From CBDFKY01 sp965248995 (GTDB lineage Bacteria > Pseudomonadota > Alphaproteobacteria > Rickettsiales > UBA998), in assembly GCA_965248995.1 (NCBI GenBank), contig CBDFKY010000022.1, positions 62,001 through 126,000 of the forward strand: a DNA stretch of 64,000 bases, written 5' to 3'. Positions within the stretch are counted from its first letter, which is position 1; each line of letters starts with the position of its first letter. The notes beneath the pieces were generated by a model, which ran no database searches, was not told where the DNA came from, and was given only the letters and a program-made list of their open reading frames with translations. Both the position numbers and the translations under genes were made by a program. Shown here one piece after another: positions 26,933-35,421 of the stretch.

Positions 26933-28321
26933 TCAATGCGCCAGTTTCACGGCGTTGTTATGAGTGATGAATGCGTGATAGGGCAGGTTTCCGAGAAAGC
27001 GGTACAGCACGAACGAGGTCAGCAGGAAGGTTAGGGCGGCGGAGAGGAAATACCCGTATCCGTAATACGCGAAACCCAGATGCATGCTGATGAGGGTAAA
27101 GACGATATTGCTGATCAGGAAGAAAAACTGCAGCCACATGACGCGGATACGGCTGTCGAAATAGGAAAGCAGGATCATTTCGAACAGGGCCAGCACGTGC
27201 AGCATCCCGCCGAGCGTGCCGAGCCTGAAAATACCGATCTGGCGATAATTGATATTGAGCGCCCCGAGAATCTGTGCCGCCAGCACGATGGCGAGAAACG
27301 TGATGGTACCCTGTACCACCATGAAGGTGCGGGCATGGTGCAGGACGCTGTCCGCGAGTTTCCGCCCGTTTTCACGAATGCGCGAGAGCGGCTTATGCTC
27401 CAGAATATCGTCGTAAAAACGGCGGTAGCGCTGGAAGAAATTCGTCTCCACGCTGAACACGAACACCGCCATGGACGGGACGATGGTAACGTAGGCCAGG
27501 AACATGGCGCTGTCGTAGTCCGGATACATGATCATCTTGCTGGGCAGCATCGTGCGTTCCGGCGCCCACCACATGATCAGCTTGTCGATCCAGATCGCCA
27601 GGTTATAGAAGAACCCGCCCCATGCGAGCTGCTTGTAACGGCGGAAAGAGGACAGCATCCCGAACGGCGACTGGTATTTGTAGGGATATTCGGCGAACAC
27701 CTTGGCCACCAGCGAAAACACGATGACCATGATCCCGGCGTTGAACCCGTTCAGCATGCCCGCTGCGCCGTAATCGGTGCGCAGCCACTGGGCCAGCAGT
27801 ACGGCGACGAGCATCCCGATCCCGTAAGACCAGTTTACCGCGTGAAAATCCTTCAGCCCCATCAGGAACACGCCGAGCAGCCACACTAGGGTCAGCAGGA
27901 ACAGGTTGGCGACGGCGGAAACGCGCAACGCCAGCGGCAGATCGAAGTAATAGCCATAGAAGAAAAGCGCGAAAGGCAGCTGGATGGCCAGCGTGATGAT
28001 CATGCAGCCGAGCAGGGTGGAAGGCACGTTGGTGACGTCCTTCGCGCTGACCGCATCGGCGATGTAGCGCGTGATCACCATGAACACCGGGGCGGAAAGC
28101 ACCAGCGAGGCGGCAAGGTTGTAGATCAGGATGACGCGGAAATTGATCAGCTCGTCATAACTCAGGAAATCGGCATAGAGGATCGTGATCCCCGCAATCG
28201 CCAAGATGGTGAACAGCCAGGGCCCCGCCGCCGCCAGTCCTGCGCTCACATACGCATGAACCACGCCGATCAGGTTGTCCCTGTCCGCCAGTTTTTTCAG
28301 TTCGAAGCCGATGCCTGCCAT
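26933..28321 (-). CDS. pelG: PelG-like exopolysaccharide exporter
   Basis: The 462-residue membrane protein has about 12 hydrophobic segments. It opens MAGIGFELKKL, the typical start of PelG, the MOP-superfamily component that moves Pel polysaccharide across the inner membrane. It normally works with PelD, PelE and the glycosyltransferase PelF. None of these is adjacent: the neighbours are a DUF853 ATPase and a Kef antiporter. The gene is intact in length, so it may serve another glycan or a distant pel locus. Confidence 0.88.
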   Translation of the reverse strand: MAGIGFELKKLADRDNLIGVVHAYVSAGLAAAGPWLFTILAIAGITILYADFLSYDELINFRVILIYNLAASLVLSAPVFMVITRYIADAVSAKDVTNVPSTLLGCMIITLAIQLPFALFFYGYYFDLPLALRVSAVANLFLLTLVWLLGVFLMGLKDFHAVNWSYGIGMLVAVLLAQWLRTDYGAAGMLNGFNAGIMVIVFSLVAKVFAEYPYKYQSPFGMLSSFRRYKQLAWGGFFYNLAIWIDKLIMWWAPERTMLPSKMIMYPDYDSAMFLAYVTIVPSMAVFVFSVETNFFQRYRRFYDDILEHKPLSRIRENGRKLADSVLHHARTFMVVQGTITFLAIVLAAQILGALNINYRQIGIFRLGTLGGMLHVLALFEMILLSYFDSRIRVMWLQFFFLISNIVFTLISMHLGFAYYGYGYFLSAALTFLLTSFVLYRFLGNLPYHAFITHNNAVKLAH

Positions 28322-28523
28322 GTTTTTTATCTATAAGTAAAATGCTGAACCCCCGGTACTATAACCTGTTTTCGCTTTTTTTCAACTTCTTAAATCAGCG
28401 AACTGACACGTCTCATGTGCGAACATGCTCATTTATGAGAAATTGACGTTAAAGAAAATAATCAGGTTCGAAACTTTATGAATACCTTGATAATGATGGC
28501 TGCATTAAAAATGAGAGTGATAC

Positions 28524-29021
28524 ATGACGATAAACAACGGGAAAAACGTAAATAAGGAAATGCTCGACGGTACCCTCACCGTGGAATCCCATATGCACCC
28601 CATGGAAACCGGCATGGGCGGAGTGCTCGGCGCTGCGGCGGGTATCGGCGGCGCAACGGCGGCGGGAGCGCTGGCAGGGGGTGTTGCTGGACCTCTGGGC
28701 ATGGCGGCGGGCGGCATGATCGGCGGAATCATCGGCGCGCTCACCGGAAAAACCGTTGCGGAAGCGGCGAATCCTACGGAAAACGCGCACTGGAAAGAAA
28801 TGTACGATGCCTGCGAATACGCGGATAAAACCGTGGGCTATGAGGAATATAAGCCTGCCTATAAATACGGAGCGGCGGCGCGTGGTCATTATCCGAACGC
28901 TGCGTTCGACGAAGTGGAAAGGGAACTCGGAAACGGTTGGGAAAATGTTCGGGGAAAATCCGGTTTGGTCTGGGATGATGCAAGGCATGCGGCGCGGGAT
29001 GCGTTCAACCGCGGTCTTTGA
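28524..29021 (+). CDS. Glycine-zipper hypothetical protein, 165 residues
   Basis: The product has a strongly Gly/Ala-rich hydrophobic stretch (about 30-75) with a repeated small-residue GxxxG pattern (glycine zipper), typical of membrane-inserting or oligomerising segments. The C-terminal half is soluble and rich in Tyr, Trp and charged residues. No signal peptide precedes the zipper. I do not recognise the family. The start is ATG at 28524 with weak AGAGTGATAC before it. Confidence 0.65.
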   Translation: MTINNGKNVNKEMLDGTLTVESHMHPMETGMGGVLGAAAGIGGATAAGALAGGVAGPLGMAAGGMIGGIIGALTGKTVAEAANPTENAHWKEMYDACEYADKTVGYEEYKPAYKYGAAARGHYPNAAFDEVERELGNGWENVRGKSGLVWDDARHAARDAFNRGL

Positions 29022-29106
29022 TAAGGACGAAAACCGGGTTGCGGGTAGAATACGGACTCAGGTTATTCTGTTATCTGTATTTTAAGGAAATTTCCAAAAA
29101 AAGGTG

Positions 29107-29138
29107 GATTTGGACAGAGAACGATTTGGACAGAGAAC
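29107..29138. repeat. 16-bp tandem duplication (two copies)
   Basis: GATTTGGACAGAGAAC occurs twice in direct succession (29107-29122 and 29123-29138) in the spacer between the glycine-zipper gene and tRNA-Val. No further function is visible. Confidence 0.75.
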
Positions 29139-29255
29139 TTTGAACCGGCACTACTCCGCTCCTTCGGAGCTTCGAGGGACACTCTCACGCCTGAGGTCGG
29201 CTTCACATGGCTTCGCCATCGCAGCGGCGAACCATCCGAAGCCAAAGGCGTAAAG

Positions 29256-29332
29256 TGGTGGGCGATAATGGACTCGAACCATCGGCCTCCACGATGTCAA
29301 CGTGGCGCTCTAACCAACTGAGCTAACCGCCC
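29256..29332 (-). tRNA. tRNA-Val (anticodon GAC), CCA encoded
   Basis: The minus strand gives a complete cloverleaf. The acceptor stem GGGCGGT pairs with ATCGCCC, and the D arm is GCTC/GAGC. The anticodon stem CCACG/CGTGG holds the loop TTGACAT (anticodon GAC), and the T arm has GTTCGAGTCC. The 3' CCA is encoded at 29256-29258. Confidence 0.95.
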
Positions 29333-29392
29333 TTGCCGAAGCGTAGCGCATCATAAGGATTATGGCCCGCTTGTAAAGCGTTATCGTGGAAG

Positions 29393-29881
29393 TCACTGCA
29401 TTGCCGCTATGTCGGGCTTGACGCCGTTCCAGTCCTCGACCGGCACGGCGGTGAGGGAGTTTTTCGGGCTTCCGTCGATGATCTTGTCGGAATAGACCAG
29501 GTAAACCAGCGCCTTGCGCTTGGCGTCGTAAAACCGTACCACCTGCATGGATTTGAACACCAGCGAGGTATGTTTCTTGAACACGATTTCTCCGGGTTTA
29601 AGGTGTTGCTTGACATGGATCGCTCCCGTCTGATGACACGAGATCGACGCCTCGGATGGGTCCTCCGCCACGCCGATCGCCCCGCTCCAGCCGCCTTTGT
29701 CAGCCCGTGAGAGATAACACGTCACGCCGTCCACCAGAGGATCGTCGAATGCCTCGATACGGATCTTGTCGTTGGGGGAGAGCAGTTTGAACACGGTGGA
29801 AACCGAGCCGATCTCCTCGGCGTATGCCGTGTTCAGCACTACGGTGGACAACAGGGATAACAGGGCGAAGAATCGAAACAT
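29393..29881 (-). CDS. creA: CreA-family protein
   Basis: The 162-residue product starts at the ATG at 29881 with a signal peptide (about 1-21, ending AYA). The CreA domain follows, with IGSVSTVFKLLSPNDKI, VDGVTCYLSRADKGG and the later MQVVRFYDAKRKALVYLVYS. CreA proteins are widespread and probably periplasmic; their function is unknown. The longer open frame to 30154 overlaps the phosphatase gene and does not look coding in that part. It lies 8 bp downstream of the phosphatase, likely in one transcript. Confidence 0.93.
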   Translation of the reverse strand: MFRFFALLSLLSTVVLNTAYAEEIGSVSTVFKLLSPNDKIRIEAFDDPLVDGVTCYLSRADKGGWSGAIGVAEDPSEASISCHQTGAIHVKQHLKPGEIVFKKHTSLVFKSMQVVRFYDAKRKALVYLVYSDKIIDGSPKNSLTAVPVEDWNGVKPDIAAMQ

Positions 29882-29889
29882 GCGGGCGC

Positions 29890-30648
29890 TCAGGTGGTGA
29901 GGAACTGATACTCCGATCCTTCTAGCACGATCGCCGTCAATCTGCCAGAAGCATATGCGCCGGTATCGATCCCGATACTGCGCTCGCGGATATGGGGCGC
30001 CTCGAAGATCGTATGGCCGTGGATGATGGTCTGGCCGATCGTGACCGGGCGCTGCAGGAAATCCTTGCGGATGGTCAGCAAATCCTCCGCAACCTGGTCT
30101 TGCAAGGCGATATGCGGACGCAGCCCGGCATGGACGAAAATATAATCTCCGCACACGTGATGCAGGGGAAGTCCGCGCAGGAACGTTTCATGCTCGATTG
30201 GAAAAACGCCCGCGAACCGGCGCCGCATGTCTTCCGACAAGGCATGGTCTTCTTCCGGAAACACAGGATCGATGCCGTAGCTCTCCAGCGTTGTATCTCC
30301 CCCCCAGGGATACCAGTCGTCATACGACAGCATCCCGTCCAGAAAACGCAGCAGCGCCCATTCATGATTGCCCATCAGGCAGAGGACGTTCGGCTCGGCT
30401 TTCTGCATGTCAAGCAGCGTCTGCACTACTTCTTTCGAGCCGGGGCCGCGATCCACGTAATCCCCGAGGAAGATGATCTGCGCCGACTCGACCGGATGCG
30501 ACTCCCTGTGCTCCCTGATCCGCTCCCGGATCTTTTCCAGACAGTCTTTGCGACCGTGAATATCGCCGACCGCGTAGATGCGCGCGCCCGGCGGCAGGCA
30601 GGCAGGCGAATCGGGAATGGCGGTTCGGTGGGCAAATCGGCGGAACAT
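29890..30648 (-). CDS. PPP-family (calcineurin-like) metallophosphatase
   Basis: The 252-residue product has all the metal-binding motifs of the PPP/ApaH-like family: GDIHGR (28-33), GDYVDRG (62-68), GNHE (93-96), a VHAG His and a GHT His near 210. Such enzymes dephosphorylate proteins or cleave dinucleoside polyphosphates; the substrate is not evident here. It is transcribed divergently from gatB and in line with creA. Confidence 0.92.
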   Translation of the reverse strand: MFRRFAHRTAIPDSPACLPPGARIYAVGDIHGRKDCLEKIRERIREHRESHPVESAQIIFLGDYVDRGPGSKEVVQTLLDMQKAEPNVLCLMGNHEWALLRFLDGMLSYDDWYPWGGDTTLESYGIDPVFPEEDHALSEDMRRRFAGVFPIEHETFLRGLPLHHVCGDYIFVHAGLRPHIALQDQVAEDLLTIRKDFLQRPVTIGQTIIHGHTIFEAPHIRERSIGIDTGAYASGRLTAIVLEGSEYQFLTT

Positions 30649-30734
30649 GTCTCTTGACTATGAAAACTATCGAGTGACTTGCCGCATTATACAATGTTAT
30701 GAATGGCCTTGCCATCATGAAAAAGGAAGGATGT

Positions 30735-32195
30735 ATGACACAGCAGGCGGGCATAATTCAGGGAAAGTCGGGCGAATGGGAAATGGTGATCGGGCTGGAA
30801 GTGCATGCGCAGGTGGCGTCGAACTCCAAGCTGTTTTCCGGATCGGCCACGGATTTCGGCGCGGAACCCAACCACCACGTTTCGCTGGTGGACGCCGCCA
30901 TGCCGGGAATGCTGCCGGTCATCAACGCGCACTGCGTCACTCAGGCGGTGCGTACGGGACTGGGACTGCGGGCGGAAATCAACCAGCGCTCGGTCTTCGA
31001 CCGCAAGAATTATTTTTACCCCGACCTGCCGCAGGGCTATCAGATCTCACAATATCTCGATCCCATCGTCGGCAAGGGAATCATCCATGTGGAGCTGGAG
31101 GGTGGCAGAGAGAAAGAAATCGGCGTCACCCGCCTGCATCTGGAGCAGGACGCCGGCAAATCCCTGCACGACCACAGCCCGACCGACAGTTTCATCGACC
31201 TGAACCGCAGCGGCATCGCGCTGATGGAGATCGTCTCCGAACCGGACATGCGCACGCCGGAGGAAGCGGGAGCGTATCTCAAGAAACTGCGCAGCATTCT
31301 CCGCTATCTGGAAACCTGCGGCGGCGACATGGAAAAAGGGGAAATGCGCTGCGACGCCAACGTGTCCGTCCGCCGGCGCGGCGAGACGGCGCTCGGCACA
31401 CGCTGCGAGATCAAGAACCTCAATTCCATCCGTTTCGTGATGCGCGCCATCCAGCATGAGGCGGAGCGGCAGGTGGAACTGCTGGAAGGCGGCGGGGTGG
31501 TCGACCAGGAAACACGGCTGTATGATTCGGCGAACAACGAAACCCGCACCATGCGTTCCAAGGAGGACGCGATGGATTACCGCTATTTCCCCGATCCCGA
31601 CCTCTTGCCGCTGATCCTGCCCGACGAGATGCTGACGCAGATCCGTGACCATCTGCCGGAACTGCCGGACGATAAAAAAGCCCGCTATGTCTCCGAATAC
31701 GGCCTGACGCCTTACGATGCCTCGGTCTTGGTGGCGGACCGCGAAGTGGCCGCGTATTATGAGTCGCTCGTAGTGGTCGCCGATCCCAAGCTGGCGGCGA
31801 ACTGGATGGCGGGGGAACTGTTCGCACGGCTGAACAAGATGGAGAAAACCATCGGTGAATCCCCCATTTCGGCGGAATCGTTCGCAGGACTGCTGCGCCT
31901 GATCGGGGATAACACCATTTCCGGCAAAATCGCCAAGGACGTGCTGGACCGGATGTGGGAAAGCGGGCGAGGGGCGGCGGAAATCGTGGAGAGCGAAGGC
32001 TTGACGCAGGTGACCGACACCGGCGCTATCGAGCGCGCTATCGACGAGGTATTGGCCGCCAATCCCGAAAAGCTGGCGGAATATCGCAGCGGCAAGGACA
32101 AGCTGTTCGGTTTCTTCGTCGGGCAGGTTATGAAAGCCTCCGGCGGCAAGGCGAATCCGCAGCTGTTGAATGAGTTGCTGAAGGCCAAACTGTAG
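30735..32195 (+). CDS. gatB: Asp/Glu-tRNA amidotransferase subunit B
   Basis: The 486-residue protein is GatB, which activates the misacylated Glu-tRNA(Gln) or Asp-tRNA(Asn) with ATP so that ammonia from GatA can amidate it. It shows WEMVIGLEVHAQV at the start, FYPDLPQGYQISQ and MDYRYFPDPDLLPL, plus the C-terminal YqeY-like tail. I chose the ATG at 30735 because AAGGAAGGA lies just before it; the frame itself extends to 30699. gatA and gatC are not adjacent. Confidence 0.97.
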   Translation: MTQQAGIIQGKSGEWEMVIGLEVHAQVASNSKLFSGSATDFGAEPNHHVSLVDAAMPGMLPVINAHCVTQAVRTGLGLRAEINQRSVFDRKNYFYPDLPQGYQISQYLDPIVGKGIIHVELEGGREKEIGVTRLHLEQDAGKSLHDHSPTDSFIDLNRSGIALMEIVSEPDMRTPEEAGAYLKKLRSILRYLETCGGDMEKGEMRCDANVSVRRRGETALGTRCEIKNLNSIRFVMRAIQHEAERQVELLEGGGVVDQETRLYDSANNETRTMRSKEDAMDYRYFPDPDLLPLILPDEMLTQIRDHLPELPDDKKARYVSEYGLTPYDASVLVADREVAAYYESLVVVADPKLAANWMAGELFARLNKMEKTIGESPISAESFAGLLRLIGDNTISGKIAKDVLDRMWESGRGAAEIVESEGLTQVTDTGAIERAIDEVLAANPEKLAEYRSGKDKLFGFFVGQVMKASGGKANPQLLNELLKAKL

Positions 32196-32245
32196 CTCCC
32201 TGTGCGCTGCAAAAATAAAAATTAATTTTCTATTCAAGTAAACGC

Positions 32246-32274
32246 TTGATTAAGCATTAATACTGTTTTATGGT
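32246..32274 (+). promoter_or_regulatory. Candidate promoter of RTX gene 2
   Basis: TTGATT (32246-32251) and TATGGT (32269-32274) are separated by 17 bp in an AT-rich stretch upstream of the RTX gene. Each hexamer matches the sigma70 consensus at four of six bases, so the call is tentative. Confidence 0.35.
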
Positions 32275-32310
32275 CCCGTCCGACAACGACCAGATAAGGA
32301 TAAAAAAACC

Positions 32311-33288
32311 ATGACGATTTACGGAACGATTACCGCTGACAGTATTGTCGGGACCCTAGGGGACGACAGCATCCTGAGCGATGAAGGCAACGATACGATT
32401 TCAGGCCGTGAAGGCAACGACACGCTGTTCGGCGCGAAAGGCGACGACGTGATCTACGGCAATGACGGCAACGACGTCATCGGCGGCGAAGAAGGCAACG
32501 ACACGCTGTATGGAAATGCCGGTGACGATACGCTCTACGGCCACCGCGGGGATGACGCCCTCTACGGCGGTTCCGGCAACGACGTGATCTATGGCGGCTC
32601 CGGACATGACACCCTGGACGGCGGCGGCGGTGACGATACGCTGGACGGCGGCGCGGGCGGCGACCAGATTTCCGGCGACCTCGGCAACGACCTGATTTAC
32701 GGCGGCGCCGGCAACGACACGCTGCATGGCTGGTCCGGCAACGACACCATTTACGGCGGTGAGGATAACGACCTGGTCACCGGGGATTCCGGTGATGACT
32801 CCCTCATCGGCGGCGGCGGAAACGATACGCTTTCCGGTGGCACCGGCAACGATACCATCGAAGCGGCGAGCGGCAACAACCTCATAAGCGGCGACGGCGG
32901 CGCGGACAGTCTGCGCGGCGGCCTCGGCAGCGATACGATCGACGGCGGCACGGGCAGCGATACCATCACCGGCGGAGCGCGTGGCGATCTGCTCACAGGT
33001 GGTGCGGGCGCCGACGTGTTCGTCTATAACACGTTCACGGAAAGCACCCGGATTTCCGGTGCGGTCGATACCATCACCGATTTCGAAACCGGCAAGGACA
33101 AGATCGACCTGCACGCCCTGCAGTATTTTACCGGACTGGAAACCCACGACGGCCAGACCGGCCTCGGAGAACTCCGACTGGAGTTCGATGCGGCGCATAA
33201 CCAGACGCATCTCATCAGCGACCAGACCAATCTGGATATCGCGCTGGACGGGCACGTCGCGTTGACGAACAGCGATTTCATCTTCTAG
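32311..33288 (+). CDS. RTX-type calcium-binding repeat protein 2
   Basis: The 325-residue acidic protein is mostly tandem GGxGNDxLYGx nonapeptides, from about residue 18 to 235, forming a calcium-bound beta-roll. The C-terminal about 85 residues follow the usual export module: DVFVYNTFTES, ITDFETGKDKIDL and a final LTNSDFIF. It has no N-terminal signal or enzyme domain, as in RTX protein 1 at 8727-9551, but has more repeats. Export by a type I system is inferred; none is in the window. A strong terminator follows the gene. Confidence 0.92.
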   Translation: MTIYGTITADSIVGTLGDDSILSDEGNDTISGREGNDTLFGAKGDDVIYGNDGNDVIGGEEGNDTLYGNAGDDTLYGHRGDDALYGGSGNDVIYGGSGHDTLDGGGGDDTLDGGAGGDQISGDLGNDLIYGGAGNDTLHGWSGNDTIYGGEDNDLVTGDSGDDSLIGGGGNDTLSGGTGNDTIEAASGNNLISGDGGADSLRGGLGSDTIDGGTGSDTITGGARGDLLTGGAGADVFVYNTFTESTRISGAVDTITDFETGKDKIDLHALQYFTGLETHDGQTGLGELRLEFDAAHNQTHLISDQTNLDIALDGHVALTNSDFIF

Positions 33289-33314
33289 GCGATAGTACCG
33301 TTCGTTATGACGAT

Positions 33315-33353
33315 CAGCTGGGAATGCGGACTCGCGTTCCCAGCTGTTTTTTT
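33315..33353 (+). terminator. Rho-independent terminator of RTX gene 2
   Basis: CAGCTGGGAA and TTCCCAGCTG form a perfect 10-bp stem around a 12-base loop, followed directly by seven T residues. It lies 26 bp after the RTX stop codon. Confidence 0.9.
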
Positions 33354-33493
33354 GCATCTGTGCGTTTGTTTTTACGCGAGTGAAAGCCTGCATCCGGTCA
33401 TGTTCCGGCTGAATTTACTCCGTAGCCCTGACGGGTTCCGCCTTCGCCGGAATGACGCCTTGCCTATGGCCGGTTAAACATGGAAGTCTCGCC

Positions 33494-33757
33494 TCAAGAC
33501 CCGAGCGAACGATCGCCATCGACCGCTGGTGGCGAAATCCAGGCGCCACGCGCATTGCCTTGGATGAAAGTTTCATCCGGCCACACGGGATGTTGCGAAA
33601 TCCGCGAGGGAAAGGGGAATTCTATCGGCTGGACAGATTCGCGCACCACCCGGGTTTCTTTCCGCATCAACTGCTCGACCGCATGTTTCGAAGCGCAGAC
33701 GCCTCCTTCCATACAGCCGATGCTGAGCCTTCCGTCCCCGGTCATGTGAGGAATGTA
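33494..33757 (-). pseudogene. Severed 3' part of the flavin amine oxidase gene
   Basis: This minus-strand frame carries TGDGRLSIGCMEGGVCASK followed by HAVEQLM. It resembles the C-terminal flavin-contact motif of amine oxidases, which is missing from the upstream gene. It is separated from that gene by the TA-flanked element at 33756-33872. Joining both sides at a single TA gives a continuous frame (FTGTYIPHMTGDG) of about 506 codons in total. The last about 50 residues beyond the motif look less conserved. Confidence 0.7.
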
Positions 33758-33872
33758 TAGTCATTCCGATTAAAAACCGTACGGTTTTAATCGGATAAAA
33801 TGACTATAACCCTATAATTTATATTGTTTTTAACCGAAAATTTTCGTACGAAAATTATTCGGAAACACTATA
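33756..33872. repeat. TA-flanked double-hairpin element, copy 2 (MITE-like)
   Basis: A 117-bp relative of 23058-23173 with the same two hairpins (TATAGTCATT...AATGACTATA and a second ending AACACTATA) and TA at both outer edges. It splits the flavin oxidase gene and supplies the codons YSVSE and a TAA stop at 33855-33857. The ends recall Neisseria Correia repeats (TATAGTGG...) in layout; this is analogy only. Confidence 0.85.
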
Positions 33873-35129
33873 AGTGCCCGTGAAAGCGATAGGCTGGTTT
33901 TCCATCGCCGCTTCAATCCTCGCACCCAGCGTTTTTAACGCGGGATAATGATGAAGACCCGGCGCAGCCCAGCAATGCTTCCCTTTTTCCGGGGCAGCAT
34001 AAGTGACATGTTCGCAATCGCGCGGCTCGAACAGATCATCGGCGGATCCGCCCGTACTCTCAGCGTAGAGTTCGGTAACCCGCCGGATGATGTCATCAGG
34101 ATTTTCCTCCTTTTCATGATGCACGAGAAACGTGACAGAATGTTCGGTCGGCATCCAGGCCTGAAAACCATGCGCGGAAAAAGTGCAGCTCCGGTCTATC
34201 CGGACGTCCGGTTTCAACTGCACGGTACATTTGAGCAGGTTATCGGTGTAGGGCAGTTCCTCCATCGTGCGCAGCAGGTCGTCAGGCAGTCCAATGGATT
34301 CCAGCCCCTGAATGGAGGACAGCGCGTAGGCCGGCACGGCCAGGATAATATGATCTGTATGGACAATCCGGGAATTGGTGAAATGCAATATGGTCCCTTC
34401 GTCGCTTTGCCGCAGCCTTTCCAGTTTATATCCGATGTGGAACGCAACTCCGTTTGCCGAGAGATACTCCCGTAACCGCTGAATCAGCCGTTCCGTACCT
34501 CCTTCGATCCTGAAGCCGTAATCTCCCGCCAGCACCGCGTCCTTTTCCGCGAATTCGTTGATGAAGCGAAACGCCGAGATTTCCGACACCGGCCGGCCGC
34601 ATTCCGCCGCAAATACGCCTTCCACTACTTGAATGACCTCGAAAAAATCCTCTTGTCCCTGCATTTTAGCGCGCTGATTTACTTCCCGGAGATAATCTTT
34701 CATCGACATGGCATCGAAAACCGAGGCAAGTGCGCCCGTGCAGTCCTTTTCTATCGCGGTACGGTCGGCGTGAATAAGCGCCTGCAAAGGCTGCAGTGCT
34801 TTGAGGAAATCATGCGTTTCCGGTACGGTGCCGTCGGCATAATGATAGCGTGGATGATTCTGGTCCGTGGCTTCGATCAGCGGTAAGTCGAACGCCCGGC
34901 ACAGGGCAATCAGTTGATGATGGTCGCCGTAGACGAATTCCGCTCCGAGATTGACGGTCTGACCACCCAGCCGCCCGCTTCTGATTCTGCCTCCGAGGCG
35001 GGAATCTTCTTCGTATATGCGGATGGCGTAGGGATCACTGCCCTGTTCGATCGCATAATAAGCCGCCGTTAATCCGGAAATACCGCCTCCGATAATTGCT
35101 ATTGACCGAGTAAGAAGAGGAGTTGCCAT
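33855..35129 (-). CDS. FAD-dependent amine oxidase-like protein, truncated by repeat insertion
   Basis: The 424-residue product begins with a dinucleotide-binding fold, IAIIGGGISGLTAAYYA (about 10-26), followed by an EEDSRLGGRIRS motif as in flavin-containing amine oxidases. The usual C-terminal flavin motif is absent. The frame runs into the TA-flanked element, which adds YSVSE and a stop. The lost part is at 33494-33757. The shortened protein lacks residues that normally cover the flavin, so it is probably inactive or altered. The substrate is unknown. The ATG at 35129 starts directly at the fold. Confidence 0.85.
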   Translation of the reverse strand: MATPLLTRSIAIIGGGISGLTAAYYAIEQGSDPYAIRIYEEDSRLGGRIRSGRLGGQTVNLGAEFVYGDHHQLIALCRAFDLPLIEATDQNHPRYHYADGTVPETHDFLKALQPLQALIHADRTAIEKDCTGALASVFDAMSMKDYLREVNQRAKMQGQEDFFEVIQVVEGVFAAECGRPVSEISAFRFINEFAEKDAVLAGDYGFRIEGGTERLIQRLREYLSANGVAFHIGYKLERLRQSDEGTILHFTNSRIVHTDHIILAVPAYALSSIQGLESIGLPDDLLRTMEELPYTDNLLKCTVQLKPDVRIDRSCTFSAHGFQAWMPTEHSVTFLVHHEKEENPDDIIRRVTELYAESTGGSADDLFEPRDCEHVTYAAPEKGKHCWAAPGLHHYPALKTLGARIEAAMENQPIAFTGTYSVSE

Positions 35130-35239
35130 AAAAAAACTATAAAAAATCTATAAGAGTTACTATAAACTCTTTTTTAAGATTTATTTATGATTTATTTATG
35201 AATGTTAATTATCTATTTAAAACTGACTAATGGAGAATT

Positions 35240-35384
35240 AGAACCAGTCACGTAAACCTTTTTAGGCTAGCGAAAATGGTTGATTTGCGAGACTCGAAGC
35301 GCAGTGTACTTAAGGTACATGAGCATCGAATCGCAGTAAATTGACCGTTTGCAGCTGCATAAAAGGGTTTACGTGACTGGTTCT
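35240..35384 (+). repeat. 145-bp palindromic element, copy 2 (MITE-like)
   Basis: This is the identical reverse complement of 23341-23485, lying between the oxidase and the lipase-like gene. It carries the terminal repeats AGAACCAGTCACGTAAACC and GGTTTACGTGACTGGTTCT. TTA flanks GAACC/GGTTC on both sides, as in copy 1. It has no coding capacity. Confidence 0.85.
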
Positions 35385-35421
35385 TAGAAAAGCACGTCTT
35401 TACTTCCAGATAGTGCGCTGT

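Noticed and set aside
29063..29245. 60-residue minus-strand frame beside tRNA-Val
   Set aside because: Sits over a tandem duplication and repeat-like sequence; typical spurious frame near tRNA genes.
29393..30154. 253-residue version of the creA gene
   Set aside because: The extra N-terminus is Arg/Pro-rich, overlaps the phosphatase, and a signal peptide begins at the internal ATG at 29881.
32401..33393. 330-residue minus-strand frame
   Set aside because: Mirror of the RTX repeats (Val/Ala/Arg-rich), no ribosome binding site.
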